Shown piece after piece: positions 11,616-21,894 of a stretch of 64,000 nt of DNA (position 1 is the first letter of the stretch; each line of letters opens with the position of its first letter). Origin of the DNA: Shinisaurus crocodilurus (Eukaryota > Chordata > Lepidosauria > Squamata > Shinisauridae); assembly GCA_021292165.1 (NCBI GenBank), contig CM037876.1, forward strand, positions 281,950,521 to 282,014,520. Direction: 5' to 3'. The position numbers and the translations under genes are program-made. Below the pieces are notes generated by a model. That model was not told where the DNA came from, did not search any database, and saw only the letters and a program-made list of their open reading frames with translations.

Positions 11616-12148
11616 ATTTTTATTCATTACATTTAAGTGCCAGCTTTCCTCCAGGGAGCTAAAGAAGATGAACATGGTTCTTGCCCCCTCATTTTTATAT
11701 TCACAACCCTGTGAGGTAGGTTAGGATGAGAGGTAGTGACTGGGTTCAGACAACATGATAACCCACACTCAAGGGTTGAGTATCAGTTGAGTGTGAGTTG
11801 TTCTTGAAATTAAGGTTATCTGTTGTTATCTGAACCCAGCCAACATAACAAACCATGATGAACAACCCATAGTTCACAACCCAACAACAAACCATGGGTT
11901 CTCTTCATGGGTTGTTCATGGTTAACAAGCCATGGCTTGTTAGCACAGCTGGGTTCAGACAACACTATAACCCACCTTTCAACAACACAGTTCAGCAACA
12001 ACCCACACTCAACCTTTGAGTGTGGTTATCGTGTTGTCTGAACCCAGTCAGTGACTGGCCCACCCAGTGAGCTTCATAGCCAAATGGAAATTTGAACCTG
12101 CATCTTCCTAGTCTAGTCCAATACTCAGACCACTATACCACACTGGTA
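11616..12148 (-). repeat. tRNA-derived SINE (main type), minus, split by insertion
   Basis: The tail side (TTTATTCATTACATTTAAG) to GTGAGGTAGGTTAGGATGAG lies at 11616-11736, and the head side (GTGACTGGCCCACCCAGTGAG to ACCACTATACCACACTGG) at 12051-12148. The two parts are contiguous in other copies, which proves that the 11737-12050 block was inserted later. Confidence 0.9.
11737..12050. mobile_element. Palindrome-of-palindromes element, copy 2
   Basis: A 314-bp insertion inside a SINE, bounded by TGACTGGGTTCAGACAAC and its exact inverted partner TTGTCTGAACCCAGTCA. Internally there are three potential hairpins: the left one (about 11737-11845), a central one around AACAAGCCATGGCTTGTTAGC, and the right one (about 11950-12050), whose outer sequence repeats the terminal motif. 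No coding capacity. The target-site duplication cannot be read because the SINE sequence at the junction, GTGACTGG, overlaps the terminal repeat. Confidence 0.85.
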
Positions 12149-12319
12149 TGGATGTTTGTGCATAGGGAGCAGATCATGCAACACATTCTATGTGCAGCAG
12201 GAAAGCATGCACAAACCTGAGATTAGCTGTTGCATCCTACCATGTTTTCTACCTCCAAGACATGTATAAATCAGCCTAGTGTGACAAATATAAACTTTGC
12301 TGCAGAACTGAAGCCTCAT

Positions 12320-12969
12320 TGTTGTGGCGTAACCCCACAATTCAGTCCCCTGGTGTATGTCTGCATTAGTATGTTTAGTGAGTATAGAATGTTGAACTGA
12401 GTGGGTGTGGTTTGTGATGTCTTGGAAAGGGTGGGGGGAGGAGTATATAAGGAGTGTTTGAGTGATGTCAGAGGTGTGTGTTTGGAGTGAGTAGTTGTGG
12501 GTTGAGTGTTCGGAGTGTGTCTGGAGTGTTGGGAGTTAGGTTAGTCGGGTCGTTGTTTGTCAGGAGTTTTGAGATAAATCTGTGCTTGTCTGAAGAGTGA
12601 AAGTATTTAGAGTAATAGGGACTTAGGTTAATTATAAAGTGTTTGGTGTAGGCAGGTTTACAGTTATTTTCTGGAACTAAGATTTTGAGAATTAAAATAA
12701 ACTTATTTTTATTTTGTTTGCTACCCAAATCCTACGTGTCAGCTTGGCATTGTTAACCTGCATTACTGTTAAATCTACACACACACACACACACACACAC
12801 ACCTTTGTACCCACATTAAAAAAGATCCTTAATAACCTGTATTAATCTTTTCCCTCACTGGTAGGGGAAAGGTTTTATTTGACCCTCCCCTCAGGTTTTT
12901 AAGTGTTGGTGCTTAGTCTGAGAAGGGTTTATGTGTCTGGTCCTAGTGTGAAGGGACTGTGTCGTTGCA
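12320..12969 (+). mobile_element. Solo LTR, 650 bp, 5-bp target duplication
   Basis: Begins TGTTGTGGCG and ends GTCGTTGCA, i.e. the TG...CA ends of an LTR. It is flanked on both sides by CTCAT (12315-12319 and 12970-12974), a perfect 5-bp duplication. A TATA-like GTATATAAGG lies at 12442-12451 and a polyadenylation signal AATAAA at 12696-12701, in the order expected for U3-R-U5. A (CA)n run lies at 12777-12802. No internal retroviral or gypsy sequence flanks it, so it is best read as the product of LTR-LTR recombination. Whether it derives from an endogenous retrovirus or another LTR element cannot be told from the LTR alone. Confidence 0.85.
12777..12802. repeat. (CA)n microsatellite inside the LTR
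   Basis: Uninterrupted AC dinucleotides, downstream of the LTR's AATAAA. Confidence 0.95.
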
Positions 12970-12974
12970 CTCAT

Positions 12975-14615
12975 TACTTCCAGAACAGTACTCTTTAACC
13001 TTTACAGACTCAGAATCCACCTTTAGCTCAAATTGCATTTGGGGACCACTTCTTAATTATTATTTTTTTACCATATGCTGGTAATGCTGTTGTTGAGGCC
13101 CACCATAGGTAAGACTGTGACCCAGAAGTGGGGTCCTGGCCCAGCAGCTGAAGACTAGTGCTCTGGAAGAAGGAATGTTTAAAAATAATCTTGGTCTTGT
13201 AACCACACATAAAGAATCTACAGAGGTTTTAGAGCTGCAAAAGTTCAAGTGGTACAAGATAAAGGTTAAGCTATATATAGTCACAACAAAAAGCTACCTA
13301 GGTATACATCAGTCTGATAGCATTGTGGTTACGTTTTGTTCTAAAATGGTTTCAAACTGTGCTGAGGTGTTGGCATTAATTGTTCTTGCCTCTCTTCACA
13401 TCTGTAATCAGCACCTACTGGCATGCATTACATGCGCTCCTCTGGAGCTGCCGTTCACAATACTAATCAAGAGTTTGGGCTCGGAAATGAAGGACGTCAT
13501 GCATTATGGGGCTATTCAAACCAACAGCATGGAATTTGCCATCAAGAGAAGCTATCAAGGGTAACATTTTCCCATCTTCTGAAGCATACCACAGTTAAAC
13601 ACAGAAAGAAAGATGGCATGTGGAATACCAGCCTTAGCACTTACTGAATATTCCAAGCCCTTGGCTGGTACTTGAAACCACTCCTCGCATCTTCATCAAC
13701 AAAGGATGTTTTCCTTGGAATCAGACATCTTTATGACACAGGAGAGGAAACCTCTGGCACAGTTAAGATCTTGGGTTTTTTATGTGAAGTGATTTGGGAT
13801 ATGTACTGAGTGTGGGTTGCGGAAGGAAACAACGGTAAATTAAAATCCACTACACCAGCATATGATCACCCTTCTCTCTCTTCTTTTCCCCCTCAATAGG
13901 ACTTCAGTACAGTCTTTTTCTCCGTATTACTTGTGAAAATTAAAATGGCAACAGTTTCAAAATCTACTACCTGTATGTAACATGGCATAATTAGTATTTA
14001 TTGAGAATACTACAAATTGCACACTATACTGGGGTGGGGGGATCTAACGTTAGAAATAGGGATGGAACCGAGTAAGGGAGCATATACAAACTGATTCATT
14101 TGTTGTTCAATAGCATTAGAGCATTATTCCCCCGCCTGGTGCCCTCCAAATATGTTGGACTGCAACATCTGGCATGATGGTCCCTTCCAATTCCATCATT
14201 CTGTGTGGATGGTATTGGTTGCCAGCTGGGCACCTGTAACATGGAACGTTAGCTTCAGTGGCATGATAGCTTCAGTTGCATAGAGTCCATGTGTCTATTC
14301 CAGTGAACAGACAAATCTGGAACTTAAGTCCACCACTCTGCCACTGACAGCCATCCAGCTCCAAGGTAGTGGTGAAGCTGGAACTAACCACAGCATTGGA
14401 TACCATACCATATGCATATTGCCTAACTAATGCATCTGTTAAAGGCATGGCCCTTAAGAGCTGTAATTTCTCAGCACTTGAAAGCCCTTAAAACAACATT
14501 CTAAACTGAAAGGTTTTTTTGTTGATTGAATAATGCATATGTAATGTCTTACAGCAATTCGGAGCATACAGAGAGATGTGTGCTTTTGAATAGGGAATGT
14601 TACATCATAGCAATT
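12975..14615. other. Unrecognised sequence
   Basis: The longest open frame is 129 aa (13175-13564, plus), low in complexity and without a recognised domain. I see nothing that supports an exon. Confidence 0.45.
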
Positions 14616-14619
14616 CTTG

Positions 14620-14752
14620 GCAGGACTGGGAAGGACTCCTGTCTGAAATCCTGGAGAGCCATTGTCAGTCACTGTTGACAATTCTGAGTGAGAAGGTCCA
14701 ATGGTCTGACTCACTACAAAGCAGATTCCTATATTTCTATGTTCCTATGAAT
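14620..14752 (+). repeat. Truncated tRNA SINE body (second type)
   Basis: GGACTCCTGTCTGAAATCCTGG, then CCATTGTCAGTCACTGTTGAC and AATGGTCTGACTCACTAC with a TTCTATGTTCCTATG end. It corresponds to the 3' part of the family at 4369; the promoter head is missing. Confidence 0.65.
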
Positions 14753-14808
14753 GAGACCTACATTTAAAAAAAAAACATACATATCCACATTCGTGGATAA
14801 CATAGTCT

Positions 14809-15034
14809 CCAGTGTGGCGTAGTGGTGAAAGTGTTGGACTGGGACTCGGGAGATCCGGGTTCTGGTCCCCGCTCGGCCATGAAACTCACTGGGTGACTTT
14901 GGGCCAGTCACTGACTCTCAGCCTAACCTACCTCACAGGGTTGTTGTGAGGATAAAATGGAGGAGGAGGATTATGTAAGCCGCCTTGGGTTCCTTGCAGG
15001 AAAAAAGGCGGGGTATAAATATAATAATAAATAA
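14809..15034 (+). repeat. tRNA-derived SINE (main type), plus
   Basis: Head CCAGTGTGGCGTAGTGGTG, B-box GGGTTCTGGTCCCCGCTC, tail GGTATAAATATAATAATAAA. Confidence 0.9.
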
Positions 15035-15150
15035 ACTGCCCCGAAAATGCCAGGACAGTCCTGAAAACCCTTAAGCCATCACGGCTTCTCACTTTGTTAT
15101 GCAGAGTCCCGAATTCTCCCCTGCCTTCCACAAGCTGCTTTAAACCGCTA

Positions 15151-15227
15151 TTAAAGGGGACATGGGCAAAATTGCAGCTAAGCTAAAACTTTTAGCTTAG
15201 CTGCAATTTTTCCCATGGCCCCTTTAA
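15151..15227. repeat. TTAA-bounded 77-bp palindrome
   Basis: TTAAAGGGGACATGGGCAAA followed by ATTGCAGCTAAGCTAAAA is mirrored by TTTTAGCTTAGCTGCAAT and CCCATGGCCCCTTTAA. The palindrome starts and ends with TTAA. It is compatible with a tiny piggyBac-type miniature element or with the core of a larger one. Confidence 0.75.
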
Positions 15228-15260
15228 GAAACAGTAAGCAGGGAGGGAACAGACACCACG

Positions 15261-15261
<1 letters not shown>

Positions 15262-15297
<36 letters not shown>
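15262..15297. repeat. (GT)n microsatellite
   Basis: About 17 GT units in a row, followed by a CA-rich stretch at about 15308-15320. Confidence 0.95.
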
Positions 15298-15299
<2 letters not shown>

Positions 15300-16424
15300 C
15301 AGGCGCGCACACACACACAAAAAGGGAGGTGGAGGCGGCACTAGCTGGCCTGGACCAAGGGAGAGGTGAATGAGAGAATGCATCACATAATTCCTATCTT
15401 TATATTGCCACAGATTTTATTTCCTAACAGAGCTGACTCTTTGCCTCTAACAGGTGAGTTTACAGTGTCAGAAGGAAATGCAAGAAACTTCCCCTTCTCT
15501 CTGAAGCTCCGTGTTTGGGGGTGTGGGGTGGGTGGGTAAGCTTCACCTGTTGATGTACTTCAACTAATGGTGGGATGAGATGGGCCTTCCCCACCACCAC
15601 CACTCCCCAGATCTAAGAGCAAAGCCTGAGAGCAAACTGAATCTTTGTAATTAAACCGATTGAAGAAAAATTTGGGAGGGCTTTGGCAATCACCTTTTAG
15701 CAAAGCATTTATACACAGGGTCACAAAATGGATGTAGGGTGAATTGAAATGCAGATTAGGGCGTTGTAGGTCTTTCATCTCCCTTTGGCAACACTACAGA
15801 AGGTACCTCTATTTTCCAGGAGAGCTTCCGGCAGGGCTTGGGCTTTTGGGCAAGTGAAAGATTTCAGGCCAGTACATCTTATTACACGGGTGGTCGAGTT
15901 ATTGAACTCTATTGACAAAGGGCTGGATTTTCTAGCAAGACGGTGCTTCATTAAAATTCTGCAGAGACTGAAAATTCAATAATCTCTCTCACAAAGAACT
16001 GCATGAGTGGGGCTGATTAGGCAATTTCTCTCTCATTCTATTCCTTTTGCTAAAAGCATTGTTACTTCTTGTTGGTACAAAAAGACAATCATTAAATGAG
16101 TATTCGCTATAGTTGATTGAGTAGAAAGTTTTAACGGTGCACCGGCTTCTTTCTTAAGGCTTCATTGAGGCCTTAAAAAAAAGCACAGTACTAGATAATT
16201 CTAGAGTGAATGATTGAAAATGCAGATCAGAAAATTCCAGGCTAGGCTCTGTTTGCTTTAATCCTTGCTAGTCTTCCCCTGGCAAATGTGAATAACTATG
16301 GGTGATGTTTGCCTTTGATGCACAGTGTATTTGCATTAAGATTAACTCCCAGAAGGTCTCTTGCAAAAGAAGTCACATGGTTCCAAATGAGGAGGCGCTC
16401 AGTACAGTCTGAGCCTGTTTCTGG
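15300..16424. other. Unrecognised sequence
   Basis: No gene or repeat family was recognised; only short purine-rich runs. Confidence 0.45.
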
Positions 16425-16425
16425 G

Positions 16426-18035
16426 GTCATAGAATCATAGAATCATAGAAAAGTAGAGTTGGAAGGGGCCTACAAGGCCATCGAGTCCAACCCCCTGCTC
16501 AATGCAGGAATCTAGGTCAAAGCATCTCTGACAGATGTCTGTCCAGCTGCACCTTGAATGCCTCCAGAGTGGGAGAGCCCACGACCTCCCTAGGTAGTTG
16601 ATTCCATTGTCTTATTGCTCTGACAGTCAGGAAATTTTTCCTGATGTTTAGGTGGAATCTAGGTTCCTGTAACTTGAGCCCATTATTCCGTGTCCTGCAA
16701 ACTGGGATGACCGAGAAGAGATCTTTGCCCTCCTCTGTGTGACATCCCTTCAAATACTGGAAGAGTGCGATCATATCTCCCCTCAGTCTCCTCTTCTGAA
16801 GGCTAAACATGCCCAGTTCTTTCAGTCTCTCCTCATAGGGCCTTGTTTCCAGTCCCTTTATCATCCTTGTTGCCCTCCTCTGAACCCTCTCCAGTTTGTC
16901 TATGTCCTTCTTAAAGTGAGGTGCCCAGAACTGGACGCAGTACTCAAGATGAGGCCTAACCAGTGCCGAGTAAAGGGGAATTATCACTTCCCGCGATTTG
17001 GAAGCTATACTTCTATTAATACAGCCCAAAATTGCATTTGCCTTCTTTGCAGCCACATCGCATTGCTGGCTCATATTCAGTTTGTGATCTACCACAATTC
17101 CAAGATCCTTCTCACTTGTAGTATTGTTGAGCCAAGTGTCCCCCATTCTGTAACTCTGCATTTGGTTTCCTCTCCCTAGGTGCAGCACTTGGCATTTATC
17201 CCTATTAAATTTCATTCTGTTGTTTTCGGCCCAGCGCTCCAGCCTATCGAGGTCACTTTGAATTTTGTTTCTGTCTTCCAGAGTATTAGCTGTTCCACCC
17301 AACTTTGTGTCATCTGCAAATTTGATAAGCATTCCCTGTACCTCCTGATCCAAGTCATTAATAAAAATGTTGAAGAGCACCGGGCCCAGGACCGAGCCCT
17401 GTGGTACCCCGCTCGTTACCTCTCCCCAGTTTGAGAAGGAACCATTGATAAGCACTCTTTGAGTCCGATTCTTTAGCCAATTGTGGATCCACCTGATAGT
17501 TGTTCCATCTAGCCCACTCTTAGCTAGCTTACTAATCAGGATATCATGAGGCACTTTGTCGAAAGCTTTGCTGAAGTCCAGGTATATAATGTCCACAGCA
17601 TTCCCACAGTCCACAAGGGAGGTTACCCGATCAAAAAATGAGATCAGATTAGTCTGACAGGATTTGTTCTTGACAAATCCATGCTGGCTTCTAGTAATCA
17701 CTGCATTGTTTTCAAGGTGCTTGCAGACTGACTTCTTTATAATCTGCTCAAAAATCTTCCCGGGGATTGATGTCAGACTGACTGGCCTATAGTTCCCAGG
17801 TTCCTCCTTCTTGCCCTTTTTGAAGATGGGAACAACATTTGCCCTCCTCCAGTCGTCTGGCACTTCACCTGTCCTCCATGATTTCTCAAAGATAATAGAC
17901 AGTGGTTCTGAGAGTTCTTCTGCCAGTTCCTTTATTACTCTAGGATGCAGCTCATCAGGCCCTGGAGATTTAAACTCGTTCAGAGTAATCAGGTGCTCCT
18001 TGACCATTAGCTGTTGTATTCTACATAATAAAAAC
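16426..18035 (-). mobile_element. CR1 LINE, 5'-truncated
   Basis: A minus-strand CR1 copy. Its 3' end carries the family hallmark, tandem ATTCTATG-type octamers (plus-strand ATAGAATCATAGAATCATAG at 16430-16450), right after the ...GTTGGACTCGATGGCC tail. The 5' end stops near 18035, inside the reverse-transcriptase domain's N-terminal side, so ORF1, the endonuclease and the 5' UTR are missing. The open frame is intact to its natural stop, suggesting a fairly young insertion. The 3' 70-80 bp are nearly the same as the tails of the three 5S-derived SINEs at 29238, 33766 and 38595. Confidence 0.95.
16517..18007 (-). CDS. CR1 ORF2 reverse transcriptase, C-terminal part
   Basis: The frame encodes 496 aa of the ORF2 polyprotein. 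By homology it copies LINE (and possibly SINE) RNA into DNA at the target site. Visible RT motifs in order: N-Y-R-P-V-S-L-T-S (72-80), L-D-F-S-K-A-F-D (143-150), G-V-P-Q-G-S-V-L-G-P (200-209) and the catalytic F-A-D-D box (230-233). The C-terminal domain typical of CR1/L2 follows, with L-E-Y-C-V-Q-F-W and N-Q-L-P-R-E-V. The ATG at 18007 is only the first in-frame Met after truncation, not the true start, because the endonuclease domain upstream is absent. No frameshift or stop interrupts the frame, which is unusual among the coding relics in this window. It is unlikely to act on its own without the endonuclease and promoter. Confidence 0.93.
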   Translation of the reverse strand: MVKEHLITLNEFKSPGPDELHPRVIKELAEELSEPLSIIFEKSWRTGEVPDDWRRANVVPIFKKGKKEEPGNYRPVSLTSIPGKIFEQIIKKSVCKHLENNAVITRSQHGFVKNKSCQTNLISFFDRVTSLVDCGNAVDIIYLDFSKAFDKVPHDILISKLAKSGLDGTTIRWIHNWLKNRTQRVLINGSFSNWGEVTSGVPQGSVLGPVLFNIFINDLDQEVQGMLIKFADDTKLGGTANTLEDRNKIQSDLDRLERWAENNRMKFNRDKCQVLHLGRGNQMQSYRMGDTWLNNTTSEKDLGIVVDHKLNMSQQCDVAAKKANAILGCINRSIASKSREVIIPLYSALVRPHLEYCVQFWAPHFKKDIDKLERVQRRATRMIKGLETRPYEERLKELGMFSLQKRRLRGDMIALFQYLKGCHTEEGKDLFSVIPVCRTRNNGLKLQEPRFHLNIRKNFLTVRAIRQWNQLPREVVGSPTLEAFKVQLDRHLSEML

Positions 18036-18049
18036 CATTGCTGATTCGA

Positions 18050-18434
18050 TGGGAGAGAAATTCATTCACCTAATTTTGCGCTTTCAAACCACTATGCTTT
18101 CCCAAATTTTGCAGTGGAGTTCTCCAATCAAAAAATGCATACAAAAATGTGTATATTAAAGAAAATAATGTTCAAACTTGCATTGTATACTGATTGCAAA
18201 AATGTGTATATTAGACAAAGATGCATACAAAATGTATGTATTAGGAGAAATGGGCACAAGAATGTTTATGCATTTTCATGCAAACGTGTGTTTAGGGGGG
18301 GGGGGAATATCAACGTTTGGGATGAACGAACCAAACTTAAGACTGGAGAAATTTTCTCAAAGTTCAAGATGAACCAAACTTAAGATTGGAAAACTGAGAA
18401 ATGAAACCCATATTGATAGATTCATCCATTCCTA
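18050..18434. repeat. AT-rich repeat with ~30-bp internal iterons
   Basis: Contains several spaced variants of AAAAATGTGTATATTAG and ATGCATACAAAA, then CCAAACTTAAGACTGGAGAA and a near repeat of it about 50 bp on, ending at TTCATCCATTCCTA. The block at 30725-31080 carries matching words in reverse complement (TTCTCCAGTCTTAGG, GAATTTTTGTATGCAT). No ORF; a non-autonomous element is likely. Confidence 0.6.
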
Positions 18435-19660
18435 TGAATCCTGACCTAAAAGAAAATATTATGTGATAGATGATAACTGAAAGCATGGCAGACCTGCTTT
18501 CCCTTTTACAAATCCCACTGCCATGACGGCCTAGAAAAATAGGGTCACAAAGACTGTAGCCCACCCCCATGCATTGATGCAGGACCTACCCAGTACCCAA
18601 TAGGCCTTTTCAGATGAACCTCTCCATGCATTTACTGTACATTTACAGAGAAGAGCGCAGGTCCGCACCTGCTGGCCAGCCCTCTGATGCCAGTGCACCT
18701 TCTGGCCTTGCCCCTGACAGCTGCACATTCAGCTAAACATGTTAAAGGGCCCCCTATGTGCATAGGTGCACGTGGATTCCAGGTGAAGTGGAAACCTGCA
18801 TGATCATGTTGCACTGAATATACAGATGATGGAACCTGGCCAGAGAGTGCACTGACCCCAAGGACCTGGTCAAGGGATACAGTTCCACTACCTCCTCCAT
18901 CGATTCAATGGAGGACTTCAGCCATGGATGGTGGCCTGCCAGGTGTTTGATACCCCTCAAGCCCTCGTTTGAGGTTTGTCAAGCCCTCAATGGGCCCCCA
19001 TACTTGGTTGGCTAGTGGTGGAAGCATAGTGTGCCACACTGGATGCAAGTTTGATTTAGATGGTTCAGCCATGCCGTGTCTTACAATGGAAAGCAGAAAG
19101 AGATGCTAGCCATTCTCACTTCCTAGAAAGCACCTTCTTTACTCAAAGTGTGAAAATATATTGTACCTCAAGGAACCTCTAGTGGGAAATATTTCTTGAA
19201 TGAGTGCATCAACACCTTGAAGGGAAAACAAAAAAGCATGCCCTGAATTGTGCAACCATAGCATGGTTAAACACTTTCACCTTTGTGAAAATCCAAAAGC
19301 CACCCAGCAGCAGTGCCATAGTCATCTTGACATAACTGACCAAGTATCAAATATTCTCTCAGGTCCTTGTTTTCCATACATGGCATCCTGGTGGAAAAAG
19401 CAAAGCAACATGCATCATTTCCCACTAGAGGGCAGGCAAGGCTAACATTTTCAAAGGCCAAGGACTCAGTGAAGAAGAATCAGCTCCTGAGATCTCCAGC
19501 ATGTGCCAGCTGTTCTGAACTTTCCTCGTCTTCCTCTTCTTCCTCCTTCACTTCGCCAAGAACCTTCCTGCAAAGCTTGGAAGAGGAAAGTTCACTACTT
19601 AGCTTGAGGTAAAATGACCTGGCTAAAAACTGTTCATGTTCATCAAATCATCAGACCCTG
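18435..19660. other. Unrecognised sequence
   Basis: Short open frames only; nothing supports a gene. Confidence 0.45.
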
Positions 19661-20048
19661 GGCCCGCCCTACCATTAGGCAGAGTGAAACGACCTCCTCA
19701 GGCAGCAGATTTTGGGTGTTAGGAGAGGGCAGCGAATTTGTTAGCTAGTTAATTCGTTACTATTGTATTTTTACTGCCAGGGATGGGGAGAGGGGCTTGT
19801 AGGATTTTCTGCCTCGTGTGCCAAAATAACGGTGTCAGCTTTAGTACAATGCATCTTTACTTGCACAGCCGGCCCGGGGGCAGGCATGGCTGGGCTCCTG
19901 CTGAGGTTTCGGGACCTGCCGGCACACCCGGGAGGGGCCGACTGACAACAGCCTCCTGGACTTGCTTCTCCTCGTCACCATGGCAACCTGCTTGTTGACC
20001 CGCCTCTCTCGCTGTAGCCCAGACAATGGTGGTGGCGCAATAGCAGCT

Positions 20049-20776
20049 TAGGCTGATATACCAACTACGTCCTTATCTGGACAGAGATAGCCTAGTAGCT
20101 ACAGTGATCCATGCTCTGGTAATCTCTCATTTGGATTACTGCAATGTGTTATACTGTGGGGCTGCCTTTGAAAACGGTCCGGAAACTTCAGCTGGTCCAA
20201 AATAGGGCAGCGAGATTGTTAACAGGGACTGGCCGACGAGAACATATTATGCCAGTGCTTTCTCATCTGCACTGGCTGCCAGTCTGTTTCCGGGCCCGAT
20301 TCAAAGTGCTGGTACTTACATTCAAAGCCCTAAATGGCTTGGGACCAGGGTATCTGAAGGATCGTCTCCTCCCATATGTACCTTCCCAGACACTAAGATC
20401 TGCATCAGCGGTCCTTCTTCGAGAGCCCCTGCCAAAGGAAGTGAGGCAGGTGGCTACCAGGAGGAGGGCCTTTTCTGCTGTGGCACCCCGGTTGTGGAAT
20501 GAGCTCCCCAAAGAGGCTCGCCTGGCGCCTACTTTGTACTCTTTCCAGCACCAGGTGAAGACCTTTCTATTCTCCCAGGCATTTTAATTATTTTAATCAT
20601 CTTAATTATTTTAATCTTGTAGCTGTTTTTAACTCTGCTGCTAGCTCTGCTGTTTGTTTTTAATCTGTGGTTTTAAGTTTTATATTTATTTTATATTGTA
20701 TTTTATGGTTTTAACTGTTGTAAACCGCCCAGAGAGCTTCAGCTATTGGACGGTATAAAAATGTATTAAATAAATA
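20049..20776 (+). mobile_element. L2-type LINE 3' end with 10-bp duplication
   Basis: Carries the C-terminal ORF2 region followed by a short 3' UTR: TTGTAAACCGCCCAGAGAGC, then GGACGGTATAAAAATG and an ATTAAATAAATAAATA tail, the usual layout of L2 copies in reptiles. Flanked by AATAGCAGCT on both sides (20039-20048 and 20777-20786), consistent with target-primed reverse transcription. Confidence 0.85.
20055..20587 (+). pseudogene. L2 ORF2 C-terminal fragment, frameshifted
   Basis: The 147-aa frame 20144-20587 carries the conserved L2/CR1 C-terminal motifs L-V-Q-N-R-A-A-R-L-L, H-W-L-P-V and W-N-E-L-P-K-E-A-R. Upstream, a different frame encodes L-D-Y-C-N-V-L-Y-C-G, the piece that normally precedes it directly, so one frameshift lies near 20158. 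Only the end of the polyprotein is present, as in typical 5'-truncated copies. It encodes no catalytic motif and is not functional. Confidence 0.88.
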
Positions 20777-20829
20777 AATAGCAGCTAGCGACAGTGGTGG
20801 AAGGAAGGCAGACTCACTGATAGGGATGT

Positions 20830-21225
20830 TGGAGTAATTTGCAATGGACTCAAATGAGTTCATATTTCTAAGAATCCAACCCACAGGTTCCACAGCAGAC
20901 TGGTTTTCCCCGAGCTGCATGGATCCCGTAGGCTTGTGGATCGTGTTGTCGTTGTTGTTGATGTCATTGTTGTTGTTGTTATTTTCCATAACTTTACGCA
21001 AATTTAATCGTAGAAAAATACATAAAATTAAAAAAAAACACCAACCAAAAATGTGCATTTCCCCCATAGGCTAAAATGTGAAAATACGCATTTTGGGGGA
21101 TTTGCATATTCTGGGGAAACGTGCACATTTTCTGGAGTGTGAATTTGTGCAAGGGCGAATTTGCACAAATGTGTACGAACACATTTGTGCAAAATCCAAT
21201 TCCATCAGTGAGTGGACGACAGAAC
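20830..21225. repeat. Iteron-rich element with (GTT)n run
   Basis: A (GTT)n run at 20945-20985 is followed by repeated words AAAATGTGCATTT, GAAAATACGCATTTTG, GCACATTTTC and ACAAATGTGTACG with partial dyad symmetry. The right side ends near CCAATTCCATCAGTGAGTGG. Similar to 59246-59600. No ORF. Confidence 0.45.
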
Positions 21226-21621
21226 GAAAGGCGCCTGACAATCCGTGAAACAGACGGACTGGATTTTACAACGTCCGTACTTCCCTAAGGGAGGGGGCCC
21301 ATTCAGGGTGTCTTGCCCAACTAAAGGGCCCTCAAAAACCTGGAGCCAGTACTGTTGAGTTGGGTGGATAGGTGTGTGTGCGATTTGCTTCTCAGCCTCA
21401 GGCCGCAAAATCCCTTGGGCTAGCCTTGACCAGAGCTGACTCAAACCTGCAGAGATGATCTGAATAAGAAGATAAGGACATGTTTTTGCACCACCACTTC
21501 TGACCAATCTGCAGTTTGAAGTAAATATCAGTCCATGCAGGAAACATGAGGGGAAAACAACAGGTCACCCTGTATCTGCAACCCGCACCCTTCCTTTTGA
21601 AAAATGCACCAGATGCCATAA

Positions 21622-21771
21622 AACTGCCTTCCCCAACTTAATACCCTCCAGATATTTTAAACTACAACTCCCAGCATTCCTGACCATTGGCAATGCTTCC
21701 CATGGGTCTCATGGAAGTAGGAAATCCCAAACTTCTAGAGGGCACCAAGTTGGGGAAGGCTGCCATAAAGC
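21622..21771. mobile_element. Palindromic miniature element
   Basis: CTGCCTTCCCCAACTT at the left and AAGTTGGGGAAGGCTGCC at the right are inverted partners. The arms go on as CCCTCCAGATATTTTAAACT and an ACTTCTAGAGGGC counterpart. A half copy of this family is at 58955-59041 (GGCACCAGGTTGGGGAAGGC). Confidence 0.7.
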
Positions 21772-21894
21772 CTTGCGCTACCAAGGTTATATACTCAAGT
21801 GTGGCCTGGATTAGCAGTAGAAGTAGTTTCTTCCCAAGAGAGAGAAAGAGAGAGACCCACAATGATAGCCGCAAGTGAAATGGGGTGACTAAAG

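Larger units (their letters stand above)
19668..20830. mobile_element. Unclassified element split by an L2 insertion
   Basis: The sequence starts GGGCCCGCCCTACCATTAGG and runs GC-rich to 20048, then resumes after the L2 copy at 20787 with GCGACAGTGGTGG. The opening resembles the GGGCCGGCGCTACC ends at 27904 and 42900 but the interior differs. The right end is not determined. Confidence 0.45.

Noticed and set aside
13175..13564. A 129-aa plus-strand open frame
   Set aside because: No domain, no codon-use signal and an overlapping frame; not supported as an exon.
16739..17434. Plus-strand open frames of 146 and 84 aa
   Set aside because: They are antisense to the intact CR1 reverse-transcriptase frame.
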